NCBI GenBank assembly: GCA_015272515.1
Contig: JACYLN010000009.1
Coordinates: 48,372-112,371 of the forward strand
DNA from: Leptolyngbyaceae cyanobacterium C42_A2020_001
Lineage (GTDB): Bacteria > Cyanobacteriota > Cyanobacteriia > Leptolyngbyales > Leptolyngbyaceae
Length of the DNA stretch: 64,000 nucleotides
Reading direction: 5' to 3'
Both the position numbers and the translations under genes were made by a program. How positions within the stretch are numbered: the stretch's first letter is position 1; each line of letters opens with the position of its first letter. The notes beneath the pieces were generated by a model. It was not told the DNA's origin. It saw only the letters and a list, made by a program, of their open reading frames with translations, and made no database searches. Positions 46,801 through 54,914 of this stretch are shown one piece after another.

Positions 46801-48892
46801 CCCCCAACCGAATCGGCGCATCTAGCATTGCAGTAATACCCAACGGACGCAGGTAAGACTCAGCGAATTCTAGCGTTCTGGGATCAGTTTGAGCGCTCTG
46901 AGCGGCAACAATTTGATCGGTTTCCAGCGCTTCAAAATAAGCAGGGTAGTCTGCCGCCAACAACTCCATGCCGCTAGCGTGTTGGTGAGCCACTAGATCA
47001 AATAAATCTGCACAGACAATTTTGGTTTTTGCCTGTTTATAAAGCCAGACACTCGCCCGTTCCACTTCTAGGGTTTGCGCTGCAACGCGGGTGATTTCTT
47101 CGACTGCCAGTTGCCAGTTGCCTTGAGTCAGGGTTTTATTATGGGTGAGGTCAATCAGGGCAGCATTTTGGCGATTGAGTTGCCGTTTGCTGTCTTGCAG
47201 GGCAGTTTCAATGCGTTTGCGATCGGTGATATTGGTATTGACGTAAATGGCGCAGGGCTGCCCATCTAATTCAATCGTTTCCGCAGAAACGAGTACCGTG
47301 CCGATTTCGCCCGCTTTGTTGCGGTGGTTCAGTTCCAGATTGCGAATTTTGCCTTGCTCTTGCAGTAATAGCGCCAGGTTAACGGAATCTTCTGCATTCA
47401 TCCACAGATCCATTTCCAGCGTGCTGTGCCCAATCACCTCATCTAGTGTGTAACCTGTTAACTCTAAAAAACTGTCGTTCACGGCAAGAAAACGTTGAGT
47501 TGCCAGGTTAATGATCGCCAACGGGTTGGGCGACAGTTGAAATGCTTTGGAGAACTGTTCTTGAGACTGGCGCAATGCCGCTGTTCGCGCTTCGACTCGT
47601 TGTTCTAGCTCTGCTTTGTTGCGCTCCAGGGTGGTAAAAGACTCTCGTAACTGAAACACCATGCGGTTGAAGGCATCGGACAGCACGCTGAGTTCAGTCA
47701 AACGGGAAGGGGGCACTTGCTGATCCAGTCTGCCGCTGGCAATGCCCTGACTGGCCAAACTGAGGCGGCGCAACGGGTTGGTAATGTGGCGTGTAAGCCA
47801 GATGCTAAGGGCGATCGCACCTGCCAGCGCACTCAGGCTCAACCACAAACTGGTTCGCGTATTGGCGTTAACCTGTCCCATAAAATCAGAAACAGGCGTA
47901 ACTACGACAATCAGCCAATCCAGCCCAAACTGCCCACTAAATGGCGTAACTTGTACCCAGTACTGCTGTCCATTTTGTTGAAAGCTAAACTGTTGGGCGC
48001 GATCGAGGGATGTAAGACTGCTAAATCGTCCTTGCAAATCTTTTGCCGTAGATTGAATCAGCGGTTCTTCACTTTCAAACGCCGAGATGCGAGTTTTTTG
48101 AGGGTTAAATGGCAGTTTGCCAGAAGAGGTGGCAATCAACGCACCAGAGCGCTCGATGATGAATGTCTCTCCTGACCCCACGCGCAACGTTCCCAAAAAT
48201 TTGCCGATGGAGGAGAGCAAGCAATCCACGCCTAACACTCCCTGCAACTTGCCAGTTTTGTCGTATATGGGTTGGGTCAGCGCAATTTTGGCTGATTGTT
48301 GCCGAAAGTCTGGATAAACGGGACTCCAAACTGGTTTCTCTGCTGCCTGAGCTGCTAAGTACCAGGGACGACGGCGAGGGTCAAAAACTTCAGCCCGATC
48401 GCGCAAACGCCCCAGCCTGCCATTGGTAATTTCGTAGCTAAAATAGTGTCTACCAGTGGTTTTACCGGCTCTGCCAATACGCCACTCGCGCCCTTGCTGT
48501 AACCCTAACCCCACAAATTCACCATCGGGTGTGCCAGAGTAAATCGCGGCTCCACACACTCGATCAAACAGCGATCGCTGCTGCCAAAACCGCGATACCA
48601 ACTGCTCTTGCGATCGCAAGTCCAACTGCCCCATTTGAATTGTGTCAACGTTGATTTGGTTAATGACGCGGGCATTATCAAGGTAGTGCTGCAATTGGTG
48701 CTCGATGCGATCGCTGGTACGAGCGACCAGTTGGCTGGTTAACTCCTCAACTGCCTTTTGCCCATTTTTGAATGAGAAAAAGCCCACCGCGCCCACTGCT
48801 CCTACAATTGGCAACACAAAGGCAACCAGCAGCACCCACTGCATCGGTATTCTTTCAGAAGGAAGGGAATTGGGCGATCGGGGTGACTTCAT
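43817..48892 (-). CDS. Membrane hybrid sensor histidine kinase (Cache-HAMP-PAS-GAF-GAF-PAS-PAS-HisKA-HATPase-REC)
   Basis: With ATG 48892 the protein has 1,691 residues. A first membrane span (WVLLVAFVLPIVGAVGAVGF) and a second (LSLSALAGAIALSIWLT) enclose a dCache sensor domain carrying WYLAAQAAEKPVWSPVYPD. HAMP, a PAS domain, two GAF domains and two more PAS domains follow. The kinase core has the H-box FLANMSHELRTPLNGILGY, N-box LINLLSNAIKFT, G1 IEDTGIGI and G2 TGLGLAIS. A receiver domain ends the protein with phospho-Asp in VIFMDLVMPVMDG. An insertion rich in Pro/Ser/Thr, encoded by tandem repeats, splits the ATPase domain between N and G1 boxes. It is divergent from a second kinase gene. 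The signal sensed is unknown. Confidence 0.9.
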   Translation of the reverse strand: MKSPRSPNSLPSERIPMQWVLLVAFVLPIVGAVGAVGFFSFKNGQKAVEELTSQLVARTSDRIEHQLQHYLDNARVINQINVDTIQMGQLDLRSQEQLVSRFWQQRSLFDRVCGAAIYSGTPDGEFVGLGLQQGREWRIGRAGKTTGRHYFSYEITNGRLGRLRDRAEVFDPRRRPWYLAAQAAEKPVWSPVYPDFRQQSAKIALTQPIYDKTGKLQGVLGVDCLLSSIGKFLGTLRVGSGETFIIERSGALIATSSGKLPFNPQKTRISAFESEEPLIQSTAKDLQGRFSSLTSLDRAQQFSFQQNGQQYWVQVTPFSGQFGLDWLIVVVTPVSDFMGQVNANTRTSLWLSLSALAGAIALSIWLTRHITNPLRRLSLASQGIASGRLDQQVPPSRLTELSVLSDAFNRMVFQLRESFTTLERNKAELEQRVEARTAALRQSQEQFSKAFQLSPNPLAIINLATQRFLAVNDSFLELTGYTLDEVIGHSTLEMDLWMNAEDSVNLALLLQEQGKIRNLELNHRNKAGEIGTVLVSAETIELDGQPCAIYVNTNITDRKRIETALQDSKRQLNRQNAALIDLTHNKTLTQGNWQLAVEEITRVAAQTLEVERASVWLYKQAKTKIVCADLFDLVAHQHASGMELLAADYPAYFEALETDQIVAAQSAQTDPRTLEFAESYLRPLGITAMLDAPIRLGGDTIGVLCMERIGADHRWTLEEQGFVRSLADLVALAFEVHQRHQAENALRRSQESLRLIVEGTASETGSKFFRACVRYLAQVLQVKYAIVSELVSDSSPFRVRALALWTGDDWSEPLEYEVTDTPCEQVLEGVICHYAQSVQTAFPNDAWLVELGIVSYLGIPLVSKTGEVLGHLAVLDVKPMETDRDRELILKIFAARAGAELERQQAEATLMTREAQYRDLVQTANSIIVRWDAAGSIRFLNDYGKRFFGYQDEEILGHHVVGTIVPKTESSGRDLQQLIQDICQHPEQYLINENENIRSNGERVWLSWANKPILDDTGHLLEILSVATDITKRKQAEEALKVSELKFRSIVENANDIIYMLTPEGFFSYVSPNWTVMLGHTPEEIVGTHFSPLIHLDDLPRCLKAFRQLVEQNQTVSGLEYRVQHQNGNWLWYVSNAATVRDEYGTVLYCVGIGRDISDRKAAEVELKAAKEAAEVANRAKSEFLANMSHELRTPLNGILGYAQILRRNPALSDDMVQELDTIYQCGEHLLMLINDVLNLSKIEARRLELLLTDFHLPSFLRAIADLFRLRAQQKGISFLYEPLTDLPVAVHADEQRLRQVLINLLSNAIKFTDQGGVAFKVGVIEREKDGNQESGGERDKEEIQNSSTPPSPAATPLAYPPTHLPTYPSSIPYSSVIIRFQIEDTGIGIAPEHLEEIFLPFQQVGDRQRMTEGTGLGLAISRKLVELMGSELKVQSTSGQGSTFWFELKLQEVNVWQQPTPAKASEVTGYKGSRWKILVVDERQENRAVLVRLLSPLGFEMAEARNGQEALEKAVDFQPDVIFMDLVMPVMDGFEATRRLRRSPDFQNTIIIAASASAFEHDQQTSFNVGCNAFLSKPIQYNQLLTTLKHHLQLEWQYAITPTSVSEPVSEPGAVNPNPLQQPSAIVPPDVLDELLHLAKMGAILEIQQRIAQLEQSNSQLAPFTAQVRQLVGTFQVRQLQDYLTQLTSN
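44765..44925. repeat. Tandem repeat inserted in frame in the kinase ATPase domain
   Basis: Octamer GGGTAGGT is repeated about four times at 44787-44818, flanked by purine-rich tracts (to about 44925) like those in the intergenic spacers. Read on the minus strand it encodes the low-complexity segment with YPPTHLPTYPSS between VGVIEREKD and VIIRFQIEDTGIGI. The reading frame is intact on both sides, so the inserted length is a multiple of three. Confidence 0.75.
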
Positions 48893-49065
48893 AATTCTTG
48901 CGGTTAGCAACGGCAAATTAATACGCTATTGTTGCAATTCCAAAGATCTAACAAACTTGTGTTTACCATCATTTCAGAGTGTACTGCTCCACTCCTCCGT
49001 TCCTCACTCTCCCAACGTTTTCTTTCGTTTGCGAAAGGCTTAATCTTAGCGAATCGAGACTCTAG

Positions 49066-52000
49066 ATGACACCTGTTGATACTCAATTCCCCTACCCATT
49101 GAACCAGGAAGGTTTGCTGCATCGCATCACAAACCGCATTCGGCAATCGCTGGAGTTACAGGAGATTCTAGATACAGCCGTTGTCGAAATTCGCTCGTTT
49201 TTAGGAACGGATCGAGTCAAGATTTACCGTTTCTACCCAGACGGTCATGGAGAAGTGATTGCAGAGTCCATCTGGAATGAACAATTACCCTCCTTGTTGG
49301 GCTTACACTTTCCCGCCGATGATATTCCCCCGGAGGCACGAGAAGGCTTTATCAACGTTCGCCAGCGAGTGATTGTGGATGTTGATAAGCAGCAGACTTG
49401 CCTGATTGCCTTAAACGATCGCCAGACAGGTGAATTGTTGGAGCAGGAAGACGTGCGCTATCGTGCAGTAGACCCATGCCACACAGAGTACCTTAAAGCC
49501 ATGGGGGTGCGGTCTTCTCTAGTTATTCCAATTTTGCACAATGAAGCATTGTGGGGATTACTGGCTTCGCATCACAGCCAACCCCATCAGTTCAGCGAAG
49601 AAGCATTACAGGTTACCCAGTTGGTGGCTGATCAGATATCGATCGCCATCGCCCAAGCCATGTTATTGGCTCAAGCCCGCAGCAAGGCCCAGCGGGAGGC
49701 AGCAATCAACAAAGTTGCCGTTTCGCTCCATCGTCTGACCACTATCGATCTGCAAACGGCCTTAGAAGATACGGTTGGTGTCTTAAACGGATCTGGAGGT
49801 CGCCTATATCGAGTGGCAGACAGCGCTGACAAAGCAACAATCTTACACACGTGCGGCTTACAACCTCTGCTGCCCGCAACGTTTCAAGAAACCGTGATGG
49901 AGCAGCATATTCTCTGGAAGGAATATTTTCGTCCCTGTTGGGGAGACTACACCAATCCCATCGCTTACAACCTTAAGGATCTGTATGCAGAGCCAAGATT
50001 ACGGGTACTTGCGCCCGCATTTCGGGCAACGCCAATTCGTGGCTTGCTGGTAATCCCGTTGGAGTATCGCCAGCACTTTTTAGGCTATCTCAGCATCTTT
50101 CGAGATGAAATTAATACTGAAATTGTATGGGCAGGGCAACACTATTCTGATCGCCGCCAGGAGCAACCCCGCAATTCGTTTGCCGCCTGGAAAGAGCAAC
50201 GCCGGGGGCAAGCGGTTGAGTGGAGCACTGATGATGTGCAATTAGCTCAGGCGTTGGCAAACCAGTTTGCAATCGCGATTTACGAATCTGATTTGTATCA
50301 GCAAGCTCAGCTTGAGAATCAGCAACGCAGACAGATAGAAACCACGCTGAGACGACAAGCCGAAGAAGATCGATTACGGGTCGCAATTTTGCAGCGAATT
50401 CGGCAATCCCTCAACCTGGAAACAATTCTAGACACCACCGTAGCTGAAGTGCGGCAATTTCTGCAAACCGATCGCGTCCTTATCTATCGATTTGAACCCC
50501 ATTGGAGCGGTACGGTTGTTGCAGAATCAGTCAGTTCCAGCCGCTTGTCGCTTTTGGGACAGATAATTTATGACCCGTGTTTCGCTGAGAAACAGCTATA
50601 CCTTCCCTATCAACATGAGCATGTTACCTACCTCAATGATCTGCAATCTACTCAGATGCCCACGTGCTATATCGACTTACTCAAGAACTTGCACGTTCAA
50701 GCAAATCTGGTGGTGCCAATTCTTGTGAGCGATTGGGAGGAAGAGGAACTTCAGGGACGGCCCAGCGATCGCACCGTGCCAACTCAAGCGGCTCCCACCC
50801 TATGGGGATTGTTGATTGCTCACAATTGCACGGCTCCACGGCAGTGGCAGGAATGGGAAATCGGATTTTTGCAACAGTTAGGGGTGCAGATGGCGATCGC
50901 CCTAAAACAGGCAGAACTGTATCAACAAGTGCGCCTGCTCAACGTAGACCTGGAAAAGCAAGTGCAAGCACGCACGAGCGAATTGCAGCAGTCACTGGAA
51001 TACGAATCGTTATTGAAGCGGATTACGGATAAAGTTCGGGATAGTTTGGATGAAGCCCAGATTTTGCAAACGGCGGTTGAAGAATTGGCTCAAGGGTTGG
51101 AAATCGCTTGTTGCGACGCAGCCCGATACGATTTGGAAGCGCGCACATCCACCATTTGTTACGAATACTTGCAGGCGGATATGCCACCCGCCATTGGAAA
51201 AGTTTCCAGGATTGATGACAAGCTCGACATTTACCAACAATTACTGGCAGGGCAATGTTTCCAATTCTGTTTACAAGAAGGCTCCCAATCAGTACGCCGA
51301 GTTGAGCAACGATTTGCTATTTTCTCCTGCCCAATTTTGGATGATCAGGATGTTTTGGGTGACATCTGGCTGCTAAAACCTCACGCTCAATGTTTTGATG
51401 ACTTAGAGGTTCGGTTGGTGCAGCAGGTTTCTAACCAGTGCGCGATCGCCCTGCGTCAAGCTCGCCTCTACCAAGCATCTCTTGCCCAAGTCGAAGAACT
51501 GGCACGTCTCAACCAACTCAAAGACGACTTTCTCAGTACCGTTTCCCATGAGTTACGCACTCCCATGTCTAGCATTAAGCTGGCAACCCAGATGTTAGAG
51601 GTTATCCTACGAGAAAGCGGCATTTTGGATGCAGAAGACAATGGCATTGCCCAGTATTTTCAAATCTTGAATTATGAATGCAAGCGCGAGATTGGGTTAA
51701 TCAACGACTTATTAGACCTGACACGCCTGGATGCTGGCTCAGAGCCATTTTCGCTGATCACTATCGACCTGGCAGCCTGGATACCCCACCTGGCAGAGTC
51801 GTTTACTGAGATCACCACCAATCAGCAGCAACATCTCCTAATCCAGGTTGCGGCTGAACTGCCGCCTATCACAACTGATCTCTCCTATTTGGAGCGCATT
51901 CTGACTGAACTGCTGACCAATGCCTGCAAATATACTCCTGCCGCAGGGTTGATCTCTGTTACGGCTGATTTAGCGGAGGAGGAAGATGTCTTCTTACTGC

Positions 52001-52227
52001 GTGTTAGCAATACTGGAATCGAAATTCCTGCCCAGGAGCGCGATCGCATTTTTGACAAGTTTTACCGCATTCCCAACAACGACCCCTGGAAACACGGCGG
52101 CACAGGACTGGGACTGGCACTGGTGAAAAAACTCACCGAGCATCTGGGTGGCTCTATTCAGGTTGAAAGTCAGGAGAACCAAACCACTTTTACAGTCAGA
52201 TTGCCCAGTCGAATGACGCTACACTAA
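49066..52227 (+). CDS. Phytochrome/cyanobacteriochrome-like four-GAF sensor histidine kinase
   Basis: A 1,053-residue soluble kinase with four GAF domains. GAF1 (about 15-200) has FPADDIPPEAR and the canonical bilin-binding Cys138-His139 in VDPCHTEYLKAMGVRSSL. GAF2 (about 210-410) lacks these and has the RQEQPRNSFAAWKEQ insert. GAF3 (about 440-630) has both a DXCF motif (D503-P-C505-F) and a canonical Cys534-Tyr535 in PTCYIDLLKNL, as in dual-Cys cyanobacteriochromes. GAF4 (about 645-815) has neither. HisKA has STVSHELRTPMSSIKL; the HATPase has ELLTNACKYT and GGTGLGLALV, while the G1 box is NTGIEI rather than DxGxGI. No receiver is attached. It is divergent from the hybrid kinase with a 173-base spacer. 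Confidence 0.88.
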   Translation: MTPVDTQFPYPLNQEGLLHRITNRIRQSLELQEILDTAVVEIRSFLGTDRVKIYRFYPDGHGEVIAESIWNEQLPSLLGLHFPADDIPPEAREGFINVRQRVIVDVDKQQTCLIALNDRQTGELLEQEDVRYRAVDPCHTEYLKAMGVRSSLVIPILHNEALWGLLASHHSQPHQFSEEALQVTQLVADQISIAIAQAMLLAQARSKAQREAAINKVAVSLHRLTTIDLQTALEDTVGVLNGSGGRLYRVADSADKATILHTCGLQPLLPATFQETVMEQHILWKEYFRPCWGDYTNPIAYNLKDLYAEPRLRVLAPAFRATPIRGLLVIPLEYRQHFLGYLSIFRDEINTEIVWAGQHYSDRRQEQPRNSFAAWKEQRRGQAVEWSTDDVQLAQALANQFAIAIYESDLYQQAQLENQQRRQIETTLRRQAEEDRLRVAILQRIRQSLNLETILDTTVAEVRQFLQTDRVLIYRFEPHWSGTVVAESVSSSRLSLLGQIIYDPCFAEKQLYLPYQHEHVTYLNDLQSTQMPTCYIDLLKNLHVQANLVVPILVSDWEEEELQGRPSDRTVPTQAAPTLWGLLIAHNCTAPRQWQEWEIGFLQQLGVQMAIALKQAELYQQVRLLNVDLEKQVQARTSELQQSLEYESLLKRITDKVRDSLDEAQILQTAVEELAQGLEIACCDAARYDLEARTSTICYEYLQADMPPAIGKVSRIDDKLDIYQQLLAGQCFQFCLQEGSQSVRRVEQRFAIFSCPILDDQDVLGDIWLLKPHAQCFDDLEVRLVQQVSNQCAIALRQARLYQASLAQVEELARLNQLKDDFLSTVSHELRTPMSSIKLATQMLEVILRESGILDAEDNGIAQYFQILNYECKREIGLINDLLDLTRLDAGSEPFSLITIDLAAWIPHLAESFTEITTNQQQHLLIQVAAELPPITTDLSYLERILTELLTNACKYTPAAGLISVTADLAEEEDVFLLRVSNTGIEIPAQERDRIFDKFYRIPNNDPWKHGGTGLGLALVKKLTEHLGGSIQVESQENQTTFTVRLPSRMTLH

Positions 52228-52253
52228 TGAAGCGTTAGCGTTTGAGGTATTGC

Positions 52254-53702
52254 ATGGCATCCATCCGGGAGTTGCACCACCAACTCATCAATAAAGAGCG
52301 ATCAGCGGTTGAAGTTGCCCAGGAGGCGATCGCTCGCATTCAGACTTTAGAACCCAAGTTGCACAGCTTTTTACAAGTTACAGCCGAAGTCGCTTTGCAG
52401 CAGGCGCAGCAGGTGGATGCCAGGATTGCTGCTGGAGAAGAACTGGGATTGCTAGCCGGGATTCCTGTTGGCATTAAAGACAATATCTGTACCAAAGGTG
52501 TGCTAACCACCTGCGCCTCTCGCATTCTGGAAAATTTTGTGCCGCCCTACGACGCGACTGTTTCCCAAAAGTTAATCGATGCGGGAGCCGTGATGGTGGG
52601 TAAAACTAATCTGGATGAGTTCGCGATGGGCGGTTCTACGGAAACCTCTGCGTTCCAGCTCACAGCAAATCCGTGGGATCTGGAGCGGGTACCGGGTGGC
52701 TCGTCTGGTGGTTCGGCAGCGGCTGTGGCGGCAGAAGAGTGTGTAGTTTCGTTAGGGTCAGATACGGGCGGGTCAATTCGTCAGCCTGCGTCTTTTTGCG
52801 GCATTGTGGGCATGAAGCCAACCTATGGCTTGGTGTCCCGCTATGGGCTGGTGGCATTTGCCTCCTCACTGGATCAAATTGGTCCGTTTGCGCGGTCGGT
52901 GGAAGATGCGGCGGTTTTGCTGAACGCGATCGCCGGATATGATCCCATGGATTCCACCAGCCTCAAAGTCGAAATTCCTGACTACACTCAGTTTTTAGTG
53001 CCTGACCTGAACGGCAAAAAAGTCGGAGTCATCACCGAAACCTTTGGTGAAGGTCTCGACTCAGAGGTTGAAAAAGCCGTTCGTCAGGCAATCCAGCAAC
53101 TTAAAGACTTAGGCGCTGAAATTCAAGAAATTTCCTGTCCCCGCTTTCGTTATGGCATCGCTGCCTACTACATCATTGCCCCTTCCGAAGCCTCCGCTAA
53201 CCTGGCTCGCTACGATGGCGTGAAGTATGGCAAACGGATTGAAGATGCCGAAAACTTGATGGAAATGTATACCCGCACTCGTGCCGAAGGATTTGGAGCG
53301 GAAGTCAAACGGCGGATTATGATTGGTACGTATGCCCTATCTGCGGGCTACTACGATGCCTATTACCTGAAGGCGCAAAAAGTCCGTACCCTGATTAAGC
53401 AAGACTTTGAAGCGGCATTTGGCAAGGTGGATGTACTCGTATGCCCAACTGCGCCTACCCCTGCCTTTAAAGCAGGTGACAAAAGCGCCGATCCGCTAAG
53501 TATGTATCTGATTGATCTGATGACGATTCCCGTTAACCTGGCGGGGCTTCCCGGTATGAGTGTGCCCTGTGGGTTCAGCAGCGAGGGTTTGCCCATCGGT
53601 CTGCAAATCATTGGCAATGTGTTGCGAGAAGATCAGGTGTTTCAGGCAGCGTATGCCTATGAGCAAGCAACCGACTGGCACACGCGATCGCCCCACGTTT
53701 AA
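52254..53702 (+). CDS. gatA: Aspartyl/glutamyl-tRNA(Asn/Gln) amidotransferase subunit A
   Basis: Glutaminase subunit of GatCAB, which converts Glu-tRNA(Gln) (and Asp-tRNA(Asn) in some organisms) to the amidated form. At 482 residues it has the amidase triad: Lys in [13 protein letters not shown], cis-Ser in [15 protein letters not shown] and nucleophile Ser in [15 protein letters not shown]. The GatA-specific [13 protein letters not shown] and the C-terminal LPIGLQIIG are present. ATG 52254 follows GAGG; an in-frame TTG 12 bases upstream is less likely. gatB and gatC are not in this window. Confidence 0.97.
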   Translation: MASIRELHHQLINKERSAVEVAQEAIARIQTLEPKLHSFLQVTAEVALQQAQQVDARIAAGEELGLLAGIPVGIKDNICTKGVLTTCASRILENFVPPYDATVSQKLIDAGAVMVGKTNLDEFAMGGSTETSAFQLTANPWDLERVPGGSSGGSAAAVAAEECVVSLGSDTGGSIRQPASFCGIVGMKPTYGLVSRYGLVAFASSLDQIGPFARSVEDAAVLLNAIAGYDPMDSTSLKVEIPDYTQFLVPDLNGKKVGVITETFGEGLDSEVEKAVRQAIQQLKDLGAEIQEISCPRFRYGIAAYYIIAPSEASANLARYDGVKYGKRIEDAENLMEMYTRTRAEGFGAEVKRRIMIGTYALSAGYYDAYYLKAQKVRTLIKQDFEAAFGKVDVLVCPTAPTPAFKAGDKSADPLSMYLIDLMTIPVNLAGLPGMSVPCGFSSEGLPIGLQIIGNVLREDQVFQAAYAYEQATDWHTRSPHV

Positions 53703-53765
53703 TGCAACAGGGTATCGGATTTAGGGGATAGGAGATTGGGTATTTGGGTAAGCGCTGCCAGGAAG

Positions 53766-54437
53766 TTAGGCGTTAGCGGGTTCTTGCTCTAACCTATCCA
53801 GGGCTGCCATCTGATAGCCGCAAACTCCGTTTGCATCCCACTGAAACTCAGCAATCAAAAATGCGCTACCACTGATGACTAGTCCGGTGATGAGCGGTTT
53901 CCATAGCGGGAAATAGGGCAGGATGCCGATCGTCAACCAATGCAGCACGCCGAGTAGCAAGAACAGCCGCGATCGCATTCCTATGCTGGTTACACAGTAG
54001 CCTGTAGCGCTCAGTCCCAACCAAAGTGGGCACATGTTCACCAGTGCCCAAGTCCAGCCAGCAAAGGTGCCTAGATAAGTGGAGAGCGCGCCTGCTAGCA
54101 TTAGCCCCGCCCAACATCCCAACACCCAACTCAGCCGCTCTATTCGCACAAACCGCCATGTTAACCCCACCATCCCCATTACTCCCAGTAAAGAAAGAGT
54201 TGTCGCCACGAGGGTTTGGGTTGCCCAACTAAGTGGCAGAAACTGAGCTGTCAGAAAAATAACCGCTACGATTCCGCTCCATAGCAGACATGCTTGATCG
54301 TGGCGTGTATAAAAACTAGAGAAAAGAACAATATTATTCAACTGCCAATGAACTCGCCATAAGCCCGGCATTTGTGAAATTTCAAGAGCAGATCGTTTAC
54401 GAACAATCAAGGAGACTTCAGCGTTGAAAAAGCTCAT
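53766..54437 (-). CDS. Conserved cyanobacterial multi-span membrane protein
   Basis: A 223-residue protein with about six hydrophobic spans (LLWSGIVAVIFLTAQFLPLS, LVATTLSLLGVMGMVGLTW, WVLGCWAGLMLAGALSTYL, WALVNMCPLWLGLSATGYC, LFLLLGVLHWLTIGILPYF, LITGLVISGSAFLIAEF). The cytoplasmic tail ends QWDANGVCGYQMAALDRLEQ. I do not recognise a functional family. It is convergent with gatA. Confidence 0.6.
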   Translation of the reverse strand: MSFFNAEVSLIVRKRSALEISQMPGLWRVHWQLNNIVLFSSFYTRHDQACLLWSGIVAVIFLTAQFLPLSWATQTLVATTLSLLGVMGMVGLTWRFVRIERLSWVLGCWAGLMLAGALSTYLGTFAGWTWALVNMCPLWLGLSATGYCVTSIGMRSRLFLLLGVLHWLTIGILPYFPLWKPLITGLVISGSAFLIAEFQWDANGVCGYQMAALDRLEQEPANA

Positions 54438-54914
54438 CTGTAATGATGCTCAGTAGGGTTGCTAGTTAAAGTGCTTTTCTCATTAGCTTCATGCAGCAAC
54501 AGAAAACGAGAATCTATCGACAGAACAAGTTTGAGTAATGCCAGGCTCTGCCAACAGAAATAAATTAAAACCAGCACAATCAGTTGAAAATTACAGACGG
54601 TATGGCAAAGTGCTGAGTGCTGAGGACTGAGTGCTGAGCGCAATCCAGTTACTTCAGTACTTTCAGCAGTTCTATAGTCCTAACCTATAGCAGTACTGCG
54701 ATAGCCTAATTTGAACGGCGATCGCGATTATGGAAAAAATCACAACGCCGACTGCTCCATGCATCCCCTGCCGCCTGTGCCACCTTTGCAATCACAGTTT
54801 CCCCGGTGGTGTCGTCAGTCAGCAAATCTGCCAAAAAACCGCGATCGCTAGATGGTTGCTCATTTGGACTGGATGATGCTCCCTGAATGGGAATACACTC
54901 GTTAGGGGAAACCT
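54438..54914. other. Spacer with heptamer repeat and a short minus-strand open frame
   Basis: About 480 bases between two divergent genes. At 54610-54638 the heptamer AGTGCTG/AGGACTG is repeated, a known type of intergenic short tandem repeat. The right half has two HIP1-type sites and the short minus-strand open frame listed separately. No RNA gene or terminator is evident. The promoter of the phosphohexomutase gene must lie at the right end. Confidence 0.5.
54706..54834 (-). CDS. Possible short protein, no standard ATG/GTG start
   Basis: A minus-strand frame is open from a TAG at about 54913 to the stop at 54706, about 68 codons. It reads as plausible protein toward the end (FLADLLTDDTTGETVIAKVA, then QAAGDAWSSRRCDFFHN). 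The only usual start in frame is TTG 54834, giving 42 residues. It may be a small gene, a remnant, or chance. I do not recognise it. Confidence 0.25.
   Translation of the reverse strand: MADLLTDDTTGETVIAKVAQAAGDAWSSRRCDFFHNRDRRSN

Noticed and set aside
43817..52227. Two adjacent large sensor kinases as one fused or split signalling gene
   Set aside because: They are divergent, each has its own kinase core, and their sensor domains are unrelated.
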